Assembly (NCBI GenBank): GCA_028706995.1
Contig: JAQTVR010000027.1
Location: forward strand, 1-10,585
DNA length: 10,585 nt
Source: Dehalococcoidales bacterium
GTDB taxonomy: Bacteria; Chloroflexota; Dehalococcoidia; Dehalococcoidales; UBA5627
Reading direction: 5' to 3'
Position numbers and translations under genes: made by a program. The notes under the pieces are model-generated. The model was not told where the DNA came from. It was given only the letters and a program-made list of their open reading frames with translations, and did no database searches. Of the stretch, positions 1 through 6,476 are shown one piece after another; position 1 is the first letter of the stretch; each line of letters begins with the position of its first letter.

Positions 1-123
1 GGGGTTTCCGGTAGAGTCAGGGATGTTATCGAGGACTATAAGGATGGCCGTTTTAAAAAGAGCTCTCAACCCAATGTTCCTAACCACTTCGGTATGGGAA
101 AAAAATTAGAAGACAGAAGATAA
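1..123 (+). CDS. NifX-family (dinitrogenase iron-molybdenum cofactor biosynthesis) protein, C-terminal part
   Basis: Frame 1 is open from the window edge to a TAA at 121-123, giving the last 40 residues of a protein. They begin GVSGRVRDVIEDYKDG and run through SSQPNVPNHFGMG to a basic end. This matches the C-terminus of stand-alone NifX/NifB-C family proteins (PF02579), which typically end with a GxSGxVRDxIExYKxG helix and a PNVxxHFGMG segment. The family binds Fe-Mo or other metal-sulfur clusters in the cytoplasm and hands them on. The stop lies 50 nt before the zinc-ribbon gene, on the same strand, so it probably belongs to the same operon as the MinD ATPases. The N-terminus, with any metal-ligand residues, lies outside the window. 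The identification rests on motif recognition only. Confidence 0.8.
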   Translation, partial: GVSGRVRDVIEDYKDGRFKKSSQPNVPNHFGMGKKLEDRR

Positions 124-173
124 GCAGAAACAATCCTTATTAGAGTAAAGAACTATTATTTGGAGGTGGAACC

Positions 174-371
174 ATGCCAAGAGGAGACGGAAGTGGTCCG
201 CCGCGCAATTCTGCGCAAAGAGGTGGACGAATGCAGGGGAATCGTGCTGGGTCAGGAGTGGGTGGAAACTGTGTCTGCCCGAGTTGCGGTACAAAAGTGC
301 CGCATCAGCAGGCGAATCCCTGTAACAATGTCAAATGCCCCAAATGTGGAACAGGGATGGTAAGACAATAG
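174..371 (+). CDS. small Cys-rich zinc-ribbon protein with DUF5320-like N-terminus
   Basis: A 65-residue protein with a strong Shine-Dalgarno (ggaggtgg, 162-169) five bases before the ATG. It opens with MPRGDGSGP, like the MPRGDxTGP opening of DUF5320 proteins, which are often found beside NifX and MinD genes. After a Gly/Arg-rich linker it has Cys33, Cys35 and Cys38, then Cys50, Cys55 and Cys58. The CPSCG and CPKCG knuckles look like a rubredoxin or zinc-ribbon metal site. The stop at 369-371 is one base from the ATG of the first MinD gene, so the two are probably translationally coupled. The function is not known. Inferred roles are metal binding, or acting as a small partner of the ATPases. 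A longer frame on the same strand over this region is a shadow: it lacks the CxxC pattern and the ribosome binding site. Confidence 0.8.
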   Translation: MPRGDGSGPPRNSAQRGGRMQGNRAGSGVGGNCVCPSCGTKVPHQQANPCNNVKCPKCGTGMVRQ

Positions 372-372
372 G

Positions 373-1239
373 ATGATAATATCCATTGCCAGCGGTAAGG
401 GTGGGACTGGTAAGACACTTATAGCCACCAGTCTTGCCCTTTCCCTGAAAGATAAATATGAAGTTACTCTTGTCGATTGTGATGTCGAAGAGCCCAATGA
501 TCATATTTTTATCAGACCTCAAATTACCGGCACTGATCCAGTTGAAATGCGAATTCCTGTAGTATCGGAACAAAAATGTACTTTTTGTGGTGAGTGCGCC
601 AGAATATGCGCTTATAAAGCTATCGCTGTGTTTGGCAAACACGTGCTTACTTTTCCCCAGTTATGCCATGGATGTGGAGCTTGCAGTTACCTCTGTCCTG
701 AAATAGCTATAATTGAAGAGACAAGGAAAATAGGTGTAGTGGAGTGGGGGAATTCAGATGGGATTAAATTTGTTCAGGGAATACTTAATGTTGGAGAGGC
801 AATGGCCCCTCCTGTTATCCATAAAGTTAAAGAATATGCTAAAAACAGCGATATTATTATCAGGGATGCACCTCCGGGAACATCCTGTCCCGTAGTAGAA
901 ACCGTCAGGGACAGCGATTTTTGCCTCCTGCTCACAGAACCGACACCATTTGGTCTTAATGACCTGATTCTGGCGGTAGAAACAGTGAGGGAATTGGATA
1001 TCCCTTATGCGGTTATTATTAACAGGACGGGGATAGGTGACGCCGGTGTCGAGGATTATTGCCGCGAGGAAAAAATCCTCGTTCTTCTTACCATTCCTTT
1101 AGATACCGAAATCGCCCGATTATATTCTCGTGGTGTTGCCCTGGTCGATGGTATGCCGCATTGGAAGAGTCGATTCCTCCAGCTTTACAGTGATATAAAG
1201 GAGATGGTCGATGCAAGAACTAATAGTATTAAGCGGTAA
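373..1239 (+). CDS. MinD/Mrp-type P-loop ATPase with inserted 2x[4Fe-4S] ferredoxin domain (first of pair)
   Basis: A 288-residue SIMIBI-class ATPase. The deviant Walker A motif SGKGGTGKT is at residues 7-15 (Lys9 and Lys14), followed by DCDVEEPN at 35-42 and a Walker-B/switch-like DAPPGTSCP at 165-173. Inserted between the A' and B motifs are two ferredoxin motifs, CTFCGECARIC (Cys69, 72, 75, 79) and CHGCGACSYLC (Cys98, 101, 104, 108), each expected to bind a [4Fe-4S] cluster. This architecture is that of the CobQ/ParA-like MinD proteins found in ORP operons and near NifX genes. They are thought to act in cytoplasmic metal-cluster assembly, not in septum placement. The start is one base after the upstream stop, with only a weak SD, consistent with coupling. 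The last 29 nt overlap the second ATPase. The exact client is unknown. Confidence 0.9.
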   Translation: MIISIASGKGGTGKTLIATSLALSLKDKYEVTLVDCDVEEPNDHIFIRPQITGTDPVEMRIPVVSEQKCTFCGECARICAYKAIAVFGKHVLTFPQLCHGCGACSYLCPEIAIIEETRKIGVVEWGNSDGIKFVQGILNVGEAMAPPVIHKVKEYAKNSDIIIRDAPPGTSCPVVETVRDSDFCLLLTEPTPFGLNDLILAVETVRELDIPYAVIINRTGIGDAGVEDYCREEKILVLLTIPLDTEIARLYSRGVALVDGMPHWKSRFLQLYSDIKEMVDARTNSIKR

Positions 1240-2107
1240 AGGAGGAACAGGAAAGACAAGCATTGTCGGTTCGCTGGCTGTTTTAGCTGACAGGAAAGTG
1301 ATGGCTGACTGCGATGTCGATGCGGCTGATCTTCATCTACTGCTGAGTCCTGTTATTAAACAAAAAGATGAGTTCTGGAGCGGACAGGTAGCTTCTATAG
1401 ATGCATATAAATGTTTATATTGCGGATTATGCCAGAATATCTGCCGTTTTGATGCCATAAACAATTTTGAAGTCGATCCGATAGCCTGCGAAGGATGCGG
1501 TTTTTGCTCTCATATATGCCAGGCGGAAGCTATAACCATGAAGGAAAATATGGCGGGGCATCTGTTTATCTCGGATACGAAATACGGGCCACTGGTGCAC
1601 GCTCGGTTAGGGATTGCACAGGAGAATTCCGGCAAACTGGTTGCCAGGGTCAGACAACAGGCAAAAAAGGTGGCACAGGATAATGGGGCGGAGTACATCA
1701 TCTGTGACGGCCCTCCCGGAATAGGCTGCCCCGTTGTCTCTTCGCTATCCGGAGCAAATATGGCTCTTCTTATTATCGAACCTACACTTTCAGGAATTCA
1801 TGATATGGAAAGGGTTATGGCTGTCTGCCGTCACTTCGGCGTACCGGCTCTTGTGTGTATCAACAAATATGACATCAATGAGGACAATACCCGTGAGATA
1901 GAAAGCTATTGCCAGTCGCAGGGTGTCGAAGTAGTGGCCAAAATTCCGTTCGATAATGTGGTGACCGAGGCCATGATAAAAGGAGTCCCTGTAGTAGAAT
2001 ATTCGGAAGGCAATGTCTCAAAAGAGATAAAAGCCCTCTGGCAAAAGATTTCTGGCATACTGGAAGAGCAAGACAGAACAGTCCTTAGGAAATCCAGAGC
2101 AATTTAA
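1211..2107 (+). CDS. MinD/Mrp-type P-loop ATPase with inserted 2x[4Fe-4S] ferredoxin domain (second of pair)
   Basis: A 298-residue paralogue of the preceding gene. Walker A SGKGGTGKT lies at residues 8-16, DCDVDAADLH at 33-42 and DGPPGIGCP at 166-174. The inserted ferredoxin motifs are CLYCGLCQNIC (Cys68, 71, 74, 78) and CEGCGFCSHIC (Cys93, 96, 99, 103). The ATG at 1211 lies inside the end of the first ATPase gene (29-nt overlap) and has an AAGGAG about seven bases upstream, so translation is coupled and near-equal expression is expected. MinD-family ATPases dimerise through the nucleotide, so a heterodimer of the two products is a reasonable inference. The sequences have diverged clearly outside the motifs, so this is an old duplication. 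A 163-nt gap separates it from the next gene. Confidence 0.9.
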   Translation: MQELIVLSGKGGTGKTSIVGSLAVLADRKVMADCDVDAADLHLLLSPVIKQKDEFWSGQVASIDAYKCLYCGLCQNICRFDAINNFEVDPIACEGCGFCSHICQAEAITMKENMAGHLFISDTKYGPLVHARLGIAQENSGKLVARVRQQAKKVAQDNGAEYIICDGPPGIGCPVVSSLSGANMALLIIEPTLSGIHDMERVMAVCRHFGVPALVCINKYDINEDNTREIESYCQSQGVEVVAKIPFDNVVTEAMIKGVPVVEYSEGNVSKEIKALWQKISGILEEQDRTVLRKSRAI

Positions 2108-2188
2108 TTAAACTGTATCTGTTTCAAGATGGTTTTGAGCACAATACATCCCTGGAGCTTTAGCTGTGAGAATAACATTGTTTTTATG

Positions 2189-2194
2189 TATAAT
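2189..2194 (+). promoter_or_regulatory. possible -10 element (TATAAT) before the second NifX-family gene
   Basis: A perfect TATAAT lies in the AT-rich 163-nt gap after the second ATPase, about 75 bases before the NifX-family start. No good -35 hexamer is found 16-18 bases upstream, and the base arrangement is not a true extended -10. It could give the downstream half of the cluster its own transcript, but a chance match in AT-rich DNA is quite possible. Confidence 0.25.
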
Positions 2195-2270
2195 GTTTGC
2201 ATGGTACTTAAGTAAAAAATATTTATTAAAATAATATGTCGAAAAAGTATATCAGGAGAGGAATAAAATT

Positions 2271-2663
2271 ATGAAATTTGCAATTCCGGTTAGTAATGGT
2301 TGCTTATCAGCACATTTTGGTCAGACAACCGAGTTTTCGATTATGGAAGTCGATGATAGCAAGCAGATAGTCGGCAGAGAAACCCTGTCTGCATTATCAC
2401 ATGATTGCCACGGAACTCCCGTCTTATTGGCAGAACGCGGAGTAAATGTCGTTTTAGCCGGCGGTATGGGTATGGGACCGCGTATGGCATTTGAAAATAA
2501 CGGAGTAGAAGTTATACTGGGTGTAACAGAGACCAACCCTGAAACGGCGGTCATTAAATATCTGTATCACAGGCTTGAAAGTGGAGAAAATGTATGTGAC
2601 CATGGCGATACTGTTTGCGACCATGGCGGGCAGCATGAAGAGCATAATGGAGGATGCCATTAG
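2271..2663 (+). CDS. NifX/NifB-family metal-cluster-binding protein with His/Cys-rich tail
   Basis: A 130-residue protein starting MKFAIPVSNG, followed by an AHFGQTTEF segment (residues 14-22) and GGMGMGPRMAFENNGVEVI (64-82). These are the typical features of the dinitrogenase iron-molybdenum cofactor biosynthesis fold (PF02579), an RNase H-like fold of about 100 residues. The family (NifX, NafY, VnfX, ORP) binds or carries metal-sulfur clusters. After residue 105 comes a metal-ligand tail with Cys109, 116 and 129 and His111, 118, 122, 125 and 130, including the repeated unit VCDHG. The SD aggagagg (2255-2262) precedes the ATG. The context of ferredoxin-bearing ATPases upstream and an Fe-S scaffold downstream supports a cluster carrier or storage role. 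There are no nitrogenase structural genes here, so a nitrogen-fixation role is not supported. Confidence 0.85.
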   Translation: MKFAIPVSNGCLSAHFGQTTEFSIMEVDDSKQIVGRETLSALSHDCHGTPVLLAERGVNVVLAGGMGMGPRMAFENNGVEVILGVTETNPETAVIKYLYHRLESGENVCDHGDTVCDHGGQHEEHNGGCH

Positions 2664-2727
2664 CTCCTTTAGTGCCGTATTTTTTCTCTTTTAAACAGGT
2701 TTGTATAATAACTATGAGGACTGAAAT

Positions 2728-3513
2728 GTGAGTATCTTATCCCTTTTTTTACTTTTAGTAATAGGAGTACTGACTGGAGTCTTCGGCGGGCTGCTGGGAA
2801 TCGGAGGCGGAGCTATAATGCTTCCTGTTATGCGCTTCGGGTTCGATTTCTCACCTGCAATGGCAGTGGGCACCACTCTAACGGCTGTAATATTTACTGC
2901 TGCTGCAGGTGCATACCAGCACTGGCGGTTGGGCAATGTCGACTGGAAATCTGTCAGGTATATCGCCTTAGCTGGCATTATCGGAGTGATAGCAGGCTCG
3001 ATACTTTTTTATTATATAAGCAATTATAACGATATCATCGATTTAATTGTCGGATTAGCTTTTTTCCCTATTGCACTGGGGATGGCTTATGAGGGGATAT
3101 TCAGAAAAAGAAAGCCTGAATATCCCGGATACACAATGCAGGGTAGCTTTGCCGTCAAAGCAGGGATTGGTACCGGCGTCGGTTTTTTCACAGGTATGAT
3201 CGGAATCGGGGGCGGATATATTCTGGTCCCTGCCTTCATTTACATACTTAAATCACCTGTTTGTATTGCCATCGGTTCCTCTATGGCATCTTTCGTCTGG
3301 TTTGCTATTATTGGCAGTGGTATCAAGATTGCACAGGGTTTTTGTGATATCCCGGCAGCCATTGCGCTGGGACTTGGGGTAGCCGGAGGAGCAATCTTTG
3401 GCGCCAGGCTGGTTTCGCGTTTTAAGCCGGCCACTTTAAAATTAATATTCGGCGTTATATTTACGTATGTTTCTCTGAAATATATATTGATCTACTTTGG
3501 AATAACAATTTAA
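2728..3513 (+). CDS. TauE/SafE-family (DUF81) membrane permease
   Basis: A 261-residue, very hydrophobic protein. It has the two Gly-rich signature loops of the family, one per half: GLLGIGGGAIMLPVM (21-35) and GMIGIGGGYILVPAF (146-160). This is the internal duplication of the TauE/SafE fold. About eight membrane helices are expected, with the basic segment FRKRK (115-119) between the halves. Family members export sulfite, sulfoacetate or other organosulfur anions across the inner membrane, but many are uncharacterised. The start is GTG: nearby ATGs at 2714 and 2726 are in other frames, and the GAGGA at 2716-2720 is seven bases before this GTG. The stop is 14 nt before the Fe-S scaffold gene. 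Moving a sulfur compound for cluster chemistry is an inference from context. Confidence 0.88.
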   Translation: MSILSLFLLLVIGVLTGVFGGLLGIGGGAIMLPVMRFGFDFSPAMAVGTTLTAVIFTAAAGAYQHWRLGNVDWKSVRYIALAGIIGVIAGSILFYYISNYNDIIDLIVGLAFFPIALGMAYEGIFRKRKPEYPGYTMQGSFAVKAGIGTGVGFFTGMIGIGGGYILVPAFIYILKSPVCIAIGSSMASFVWFAIIGSGIKIAQGFCDIPAAIALGLGVAGGAIFGARLVSRFKPATLKLIFGVIFTYVSLKYILIYFGITI

Positions 3514-3527
3514 GGAGTTTAGTAACA

Positions 3528-3974
3528 ATGTCTGATGGATTGGATGAATTAGAAGAACTTCTTTCGAGCGAAAATCGCAAGACTTATTCTGCAAAGGTAA
3601 TAGACCATGCCATGAATCCACGGAATTTAGGTTTAATAGAAAATGCTGATGGCTATGCCGGTATTACTGGCCCTTGCGGTGATACCATGAAAATATGGCT
3701 TAAGGTCGATAACGATCAAATTGCCAAAGCCGGCTTTATGACAGATGGATGCGGGACAAGCATTGCTTCAGGCAGCATGGTTACCGAACTGGCTACAGGC
3801 AAAGACATCAGCGAGGCATTGTTAATAAGTCAGCAGAATATTCTGGATGCTCTTAACGGTTTGCCGGAAGAAAATAAGCACTGCGCTCTTTTAGCATCGA
3901 ACACACTGAAAGCGGCTATTAAAGTGTATATGGACGTGAAAAAAGAGCCGTGGAAAAAGGCTTACAGGAAGTAA
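3528..3974 (+). CDS. NifU/IscU-type iron-sulfur cluster assembly scaffold
   Basis: A 148-residue protein with the IscU/NifU-N fold signatures. These are YSAKVIDHAMNPRNLG (20-35), GPCGDTMKIWLKV (48-60), TDGCGTSIASGSM (72-84) and GLPEENKHCALLA (111-123). The three conserved cluster ligands are Cys50, Cys75 and Cys119, and Asp52 and His118 are in their usual places. Such proteins receive sulfur from a cysteine desulfurase and build a [2Fe-2S] or [4Fe-4S] cluster in the cytoplasm. An extra acidic N-terminal stretch (residues 1-17) precedes the fold. The SD AAGGAG (3512-3517) overlaps the end of the permease gene. No cysteine desulfurase is seen in the window, so sulfur must come from elsewhere. 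The neighbouring ATPases with 4Fe-4S domains are likely clients or partners, which is an inference. Confidence 0.92.
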   Translation: MSDGLDELEELLSSENRKTYSAKVIDHAMNPRNLGLIENADGYAGITGPCGDTMKIWLKVDNDQIAKAGFMTDGCGTSIASGSMVTELATGKDISEALLISQQNILDALNGLPEENKHCALLASNTLKAAIKVYMDVKKEPWKKAYRK

Positions 3975-4020
3975 TAATCTAATATTATAATCTCTTATTT
4001 CTACCATGTGAGGAGCAACC

Positions 4021-4857
4021 ATGGAAATTAAAATCAGCACCCTAAGTGAAAACACAGCAAAAGATGGATTTATTGCCGAGTATGGATTAAGTATGTTTGT
4101 CGAAGCGGATGGGAAAAAGATTCTTTTCGATACGGGCTTGAGTTTTTCAGCGGTTCATAATGCTCAAATTATGGGAATAGATTTAACCGATATCGACTAC
4201 ATAGTTCTCAGCCACGGGCATGTCGATCATACAGGCGGGCTTTGCGAAATGTTACGCAGAATGAATAAAGAAGTAGAGGTTATCGCTCATCCCGATATAT
4301 GGGAATCCAAGTATACCCTGAGAGATGGGCAAACTAAGGGAAAATTTATAGGAGTTCCTCAGTCCCGTGAAGAATTGGAAAACAGAGGTGCCTGTTTTAA
4401 ACTGACTGGAGAGTCTGTCCATATTAGTGAACATATCATAACCACCGGTGAAATCACAATGATCACCGGCTATGAAAAGATTGAAAACAACCTATTAGTT
4501 AAAGAAAGCGGGGAACTGCATCCCGATAAACTAGCTGACGACCTTGCTCTTATTATCGATACTGAGTTTGGGTTAGTAGTTATTGCAGGTTGTGCACATC
4601 GGGGGATTATTAACACCTTGTTCCATGCTCAAAAGCTAACAGGGAAGGAATTGGTATATGCCGTTATTGGTGGGATTCATCTTTTCAGGTCTTCAGAAGA
4701 GCGTATCGAGAAGACAATAGCTGAACTCAAAGAAATGGGGACACGGAAGATTGGAGTTTCACATTGCACAGGTTTTCATGCCACAGCAAGACTGGCACAG
4801 GAATTCGAAGGGATATTCTTCCTGAATAATGCGGGGAATCGTTTTACTCTGCCGTAA
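4021..4857 (+). CDS. metallo-beta-lactamase-fold hydrolase, DHPS/MJ0888-like subgroup
   Basis: A 278-residue cytoplasmic metallo-hydrolase. The metal motif HGHVDH is at residues 65-70. Further candidate ligands are His193 (GCAHRG), His220 (GGIHLF) and His248 (SHCTG), with Asp173/Asp174 in the usual acidic position. The order FDTG, SHGHVDHTGG, GCAHRGI, GGIHL, SHCTG is typical of the group named after the methanopterin enzyme 7,8-dihydropterin-6-methyl-4-(ribofuranosyl)aminobenzene 5'-phosphate synthase, though most members have no proven reaction. A good SD (aggag, 4010-4014) precedes the ATG. The gap before the gene (3975-4020) contains a TATAAT at 3986-3991 without a convincing -35, so a separate promoter is possible but weak. 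It closes the + strand run of genes. The substrate is unknown, and the link to cluster biogenesis is by position only. Confidence 0.85.
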   Translation: MEIKISTLSENTAKDGFIAEYGLSMFVEADGKKILFDTGLSFSAVHNAQIMGIDLTDIDYIVLSHGHVDHTGGLCEMLRRMNKEVEVIAHPDIWESKYTLRDGQTKGKFIGVPQSREELENRGACFKLTGESVHISEHIITTGEITMITGYEKIENNLLVKESGELHPDKLADDLALIIDTEFGLVVIAGCAHRGIINTLFHAQKLTGKELVYAVIGGIHLFRSSEERIEKTIAELKEMGTRKIGVSHCTGFHATARLAQEFEGIFFLNNAGNRFTLP

Positions 4858-4937
4858 CAGGGATGGATTATCTCTCTACCGTGCTGGAAAGGTCATATAA
4901 CCAGTCAAGCGAATTGTTCTGTTATGTTTTCCCTCTG

Positions 4938-6134
4938 TTATTCCTGGAGTTTCCCCCCGCATTCTGCACAGAACTTATTGCCTTTGGGGTTAACGTGTGA
5001 GCAGGTACTGCAAATAAGGTTGTTCTCCTCTTTGTTCCCGCCGAGATATAGCTTGACATGAGGCCAGGGTATTTCGATACCCTCTTCGTCAAAGGCTTTC
5101 TTTAGTCTTTTTCTAAGTTCACCTGTTACTTCCCATTGCATCATCGGATGGACGTCCCCCAGTATTCTGATATCGATACCCGAATCACCGAATTTTTGCA
5201 CTCTTAATACCTGAGGGGGAGTCTTTATCAGTTTACTGAAATATTCATCCTGTGCCAGTTTATTACCAACCCTGTTTATGACGGTAAAGACTTTATCCAG
5301 GTCTTCTCCGTAGGCTACCGGAATGTCCAGGTTGACCCTTGCCCAGTCCCGTGTATAGTTGGATGCAGTGGTGATGGAACTGTTGGGTATGGAATGAACG
5401 ATACCGTCAAGATCTCGCAGGACTGTTCTCCTGAGATTGATTTCCACCACCTCCCCGGATATTCCGGCGATCTTTATTACATCTCCTTTGTTATACTGGT
5501 CTTCGAGTAGAATGAATATGCCCACCAGAAAATCCTTTACAATGCTTTGTGCGCCTAGGGCAAGGGCAACACCCACGATACCGGCGCTGGCAAGGAGAGG
5601 GGTAATATTCCGGTTCAGTTCAGCCAGTATAAGGAAGAAGGTAATCAGTCCTGTAACTATCGCAATTATCCAGACTATCAAATCGGTTAACGTCTTGGCT
5701 CTCCTTTCAAACCAGGACTTGGAGTGTCTTCCCCTGCCGCTGCTTTTAACAAAGCGGATGATCATCCGCGGTATTAACGCTTTTATAATGCGGTACAGGA
5801 AATAGAAGATTACAATATAGGCAAGGATTACAATACCGTGTGATAGCAACCATTCCTGTATCGTTTCAGCAGTTATGGTGGAAAAGATTCCTTCCTTGGG
5901 AACAATGATGGCTATTAATGAGGCCAGTATAAATGCCGTTGAAATATAGATTGCGGCTATTAGAATACGATTTATTATCCTTTTTCCCGGTGTATCTCTT
6001 TTTTCTGGTTTTAGTTTAGAAAACCTGTCTCTAAGTATGTTCCGGGAAAATAACGCAGGAATAAATAATAGGGCAGCGCCCGTAAGAAACCAGATGCTGT
6101 TGACAGTAAACCAATCCCATATATCCCCCAACAT
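4938..6134 (-). CDS. small-conductance mechanosensitive channel (MscS family) with C-terminal zinc ribbon
   Basis: A 398-residue inner-membrane channel. Hydrophobic helices lie at about residues 13-28, 54-78, 100-118 and 143-161. The pore helix follows at about 167-210, with the Gly/Ala-rich GIVGVALALGAQSIVKDF, then the beta domain (DVIKIAGISGEVVEI) and SIPNSSI, all hallmarks of MscS. The family opens under membrane tension to release solutes. The cytoplasmic domain is followed, after a Gly-Asn-Lys linker, by a ribbon with Cys375, Cys378, Cys389 and Cys392 (CSTC...CAEC), probably Zn-binding. The start is placed at ATG 6134, because the SD aaggggg (6143-6149) is eight bases upstream. A TTG two codons earlier (6140) is open but too close to the SD. 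The gene ends 80 nt from the convergent hydrolase gene. Confidence 0.92.
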   Translation of the reverse strand: MLGDIWDWFTVNSIWFLTGAALLFIPALFSRNILRDRFSKLKPEKRDTPGKRIINRILIAAIYISTAFILASLIAIIVPKEGIFSTITAETIQEWLLSHGIVILAYIVIFYFLYRIIKALIPRMIIRFVKSSGRGRHSKSWFERRAKTLTDLIVWIIAIVTGLITFFLILAELNRNITPLLASAGIVGVALALGAQSIVKDFLVGIFILLEDQYNKGDVIKIAGISGEVVEINLRRTVLRDLDGIVHSIPNSSITTASNYTRDWARVNLDIPVAYGEDLDKVFTVINRVGNKLAQDEYFSKLIKTPPQVLRVQKFGDSGIDIRILGDVHPMMQWEVTGELRKRLKKAFDEEGIEIPWPHVKLYLGGNKEENNLICSTCSHVNPKGNKFCAECGGKLQE

Positions 6135-6142
6135 TTCCAAAG

Positions 6143-6149
6143 CCCCCTT
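6143..6149 (-). promoter_or_regulatory. ribosome binding site deciding the mscS-like start
   Basis: On the - strand this reads AAGGGGG, eight bases before the ATG at 6134. It is only two bases before the in-frame TTG at 6140, which therefore cannot be the efficient start. Confidence 0.6.
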
Positions 6150-6166
6150 AACAAAACACTATAGCG

Positions 6167-6175
6167 ATTATAGCA
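6167..6175 (-). promoter_or_regulatory. extended -10 promoter of the mechanosensitive channel gene
   Basis: The - strand reads TGCTATAAT, a perfect -10 with the TGn extension, 33 bases before the channel start. No strong -35 is visible at the right distance, which is normal for extended -10 promoters. It lies in the 140-nt gap between the DUF951 stop and the channel start, and implies the channel is transcribed apart from pyrF. Confidence 0.6.
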
Positions 6176-6274
6176 TAAAACCAGTCGATTTTGGGGGTTT
6201 AATTAAAAGAAGGATAATTGTATCAGATTTTAAACACACTGTCGGCTTTTTAGTAATGGTGCAAGAAAGGTGGT

Positions 6275-6466
6275 TTATTCTCCCCGGCAAACGAAGGTCT
6301 TAACCCGTTTTTCGAATGTGCTTCTTCCTAACATTACACGGTGCCGGCATCCGAGACATGTAATGCCGATATCTGCTCCAACCCGGATGACCTGCCACTG
6401 GTCGCTACCGCAGGGGTGTTTCTTTTTAAGGCGGACGACGTCGCCCAGCTTTATATCCATTACCAT
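6275..6466 (-). CDS. DUF951 family small protein
   Basis: A 63-residue protein, MVMDIKLGDVVRLKKKHPCG followed by SDQWQVIRVGADIGITCLGC and RHRVMLGRSTFEKRVK. This is the full DUF951 pattern: a GDxVxxKKxHPCG opening, an IRVGADI core, a CLGC site (Cys37, Cys40) and a basic RSxFEKRVK end. The family is about 60-70 residues long, widespread in Firmicutes and Chloroflexota, and of unknown function. A possible role in nucleic-acid binding is only suggested by its SH3-like look and basic charge. The ATG at 6466 is chosen because AAGAG (6474-6478) is seven bases upstream; the ATG two codons later (6460) is the alternative. A longer open frame reaching 6559 lies within pyrF and is not expected to be used. 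It starts 10 nt after the pyrF stop, so the two form an operon. Confidence 0.9.
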   Translation of the reverse strand: MVMDIKLGDVVRLKKKHPCGSDQWQVIRVGADIGITCLGCRHRVMLGRSTFEKRVKTFVCRGE

Positions 6467-6476
6467 AATCAGGCTC

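Noticed and set aside
160..363. 67-codon + strand frame over the zinc-ribbon gene
   Set aside because: It starts inside the SD of the real gene, lacks the CxxC motifs and has no ribosome binding site of its own.
331..642. 103-codon - strand frame
   Set aside because: Antisense to the first MinD ATPase; no SD and no family resemblance.
1069..1085. Short hairpin CGAGGA-aaaaa-TCCTCG in the first MinD gene
   Set aside because: Only six base pairs, in coding sequence, with no T-run; likely chance.
1..4857. A nitrogen-fixation (nif) cluster
   Set aside because: NifX- and NifU-like proteins are present, but no nifH, nifD, nifK, nifE, nifN or radical-SAM NifB is seen; the MinD-ferredoxin ATPases fit ORP-type clusters better.
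4854..4939. TAACAGGG and CCCTCTGTTA flanking the gap between the convergent hydrolase and channel genes
   Set aside because: The arms are imperfect and about 70 bases apart, with no T-run, so they do not make a believable terminator.
5437..5805. 122-codon + strand frame
   Set aside because: It lies fully antisense to the mechanosensitive channel, whose family match is unambiguous; a shadow frame.
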